This document shows, in pieces, positions 63,716 through 64,000 of a stretch of DNA of 64,000 nt. The notes beneath the pieces are model-generated. The model saw only the letters and a program-made list of their open reading frames with translations. It was not told where the DNA came from and ran no database searches. The DNA comes from Gamsiella multidivaricata. Its lineage: Eukaryota > Mortierellomycota > Mortierellomycetes > Mortierellales > Mortierellaceae. The stretch spans positions 124,001 to 188,000 of the forward strand of contig NW_026251738.1 of assembly GCF_025024155.1 (NCBI RefSeq). The letters are read 5' to 3'. The position numbers were made by a program, and so were the translations under genes. Position 1 is the stretch's first letter. Each line of letters opens with the position of its first letter.

Positions 63716-64000
63716 ATGAACACCCTGAACACTTCGTCTCCTACTGAAGCGGCACAACAACCAACGCATCAGGCAGTCGCCTCAGTTGCCGCCACAAGCT
63801 TGCCGGAGATCGCCTCGCTTATCGCCCTCACCTTCAGCAAGGAGGACATCGCCGCCTGTGCCCTTGTCTGTCGAGCCTGGTCCTCGGTCTACACTCCTCT
63901 ACTCTGGAAGGACATCCGCGCTCGCATCCCCAACCCTCTCAACGCCTCTCTCCTCCCCACCCTCCTCGCTACCCACGGCGCCTTCATCCGCACTTTATCC
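63716..64000 (+). CDS. F-box protein G, N-terminal part (runs off right edge)
   Basis: ATG at 63716 opens MNTLNTSSPTEAAQQPTHQA, then an F-box at about residues 28-68 (SLPEIASLIALTFSKEDIAA, then CRAWSSVYTPLLWKDIRARI). The frame is still open at base 64000 (HGAFIRTLS). The context resembles the F-box/LRR genes at 30-42 kb, so an LRR region downstream is expected but not seen. Confidence 0.8.
   Translation, partial: MNTLNTSSPTEAAQQPTHQAVASVAATSLPEIASLIALTFSKEDIAACALVCRAWSSVYTPLLWKDIRARIPNPLNASLLPTLLATHGAFIRTLS

Overview
This window looks like gene-dense nuclear DNA from an early-diverging filamentous fungus, most likely a Mortierella relative (Mortierellomycota). The order-level call is inference. 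It rests on many short GT-AG introns (typically 60-230 bp, some exons only 11-30 nt), conserved eukaryotic housekeeping genes, an expanded F-box/LRR family, and proteins resembling families I associate with Mucoromycota. No intact rRNA gene and no tRNA gene was recognised.

Layout. 1-8.9 kb holds conserved genes: the 5' part of a hypoxanthine-guanine phosphoribosyltransferase (HPT1), calcineurin A, LST8, and the COP9 signalosome subunit CSN4, which is divergent from LST8. 9.1-14.2 kb is a transposon graveyard: an orphan terminal exon, a Harbinger fossil with an antisense partner fragment, a Tc1 fossil, and among them an apparently intact pogo/Tigger-like element with ~136-bp terminal inverted repeats. 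14.8-25 kb is an accessory zone: one intact FAD monooxygenase and two decayed paralogues, three fragments of the 3' end of LSU rRNA that share one 5' breakpoint, small secreted cysteine-rich peptide genes (one intact, one interrupted by TGA), a second Tc1 fragment and a dispersed hypothetical family. 25.5-29.6 kb holds an SDR oxidoreductase, a myosin regulatory light chain and a probable mitochondrial membrane protein.

30.3-43.7 kb is an F-box cluster: two long paralogous F-box/LRR genes with a ~164-bp near-identical tract (gene-conversion candidate), two more F-box/LRR genes, and a pair of inverted F-box/zinc-ribbon genes with basic AT-hook-like tails. 44.6-47 kb carries a six-exon gene for an unrecognised protein with a possible PD-(D/E)XK nuclease-like core. 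47.3-50.9 kb is repeat-rich: a 308-bp tandem array, a fossil of the HIS4 3' end, a third secreted-peptide candidate and a long poly(A). 51-63.1 kb returns to conserved genes: trifunctional HIS4, a two-domain mercaptopyruvate sulfurtransferase, a RING-finger protein and SRP72. Another F-box gene runs off the right edge.

How the genes relate. The housekeeping genes are mostly independent. Divergent pairs (LST8/CSN4, myosin light chain/membrane protein, sulfurtransferase/RING protein, two F-box genes) probably share short bidirectional promoters. The accessory blocks combine tandem duplication and decay with secreted peptides. Exon structures were built by matching GT-AG sites, reading phase and remembered family motifs; no transcript or database evidence was available.
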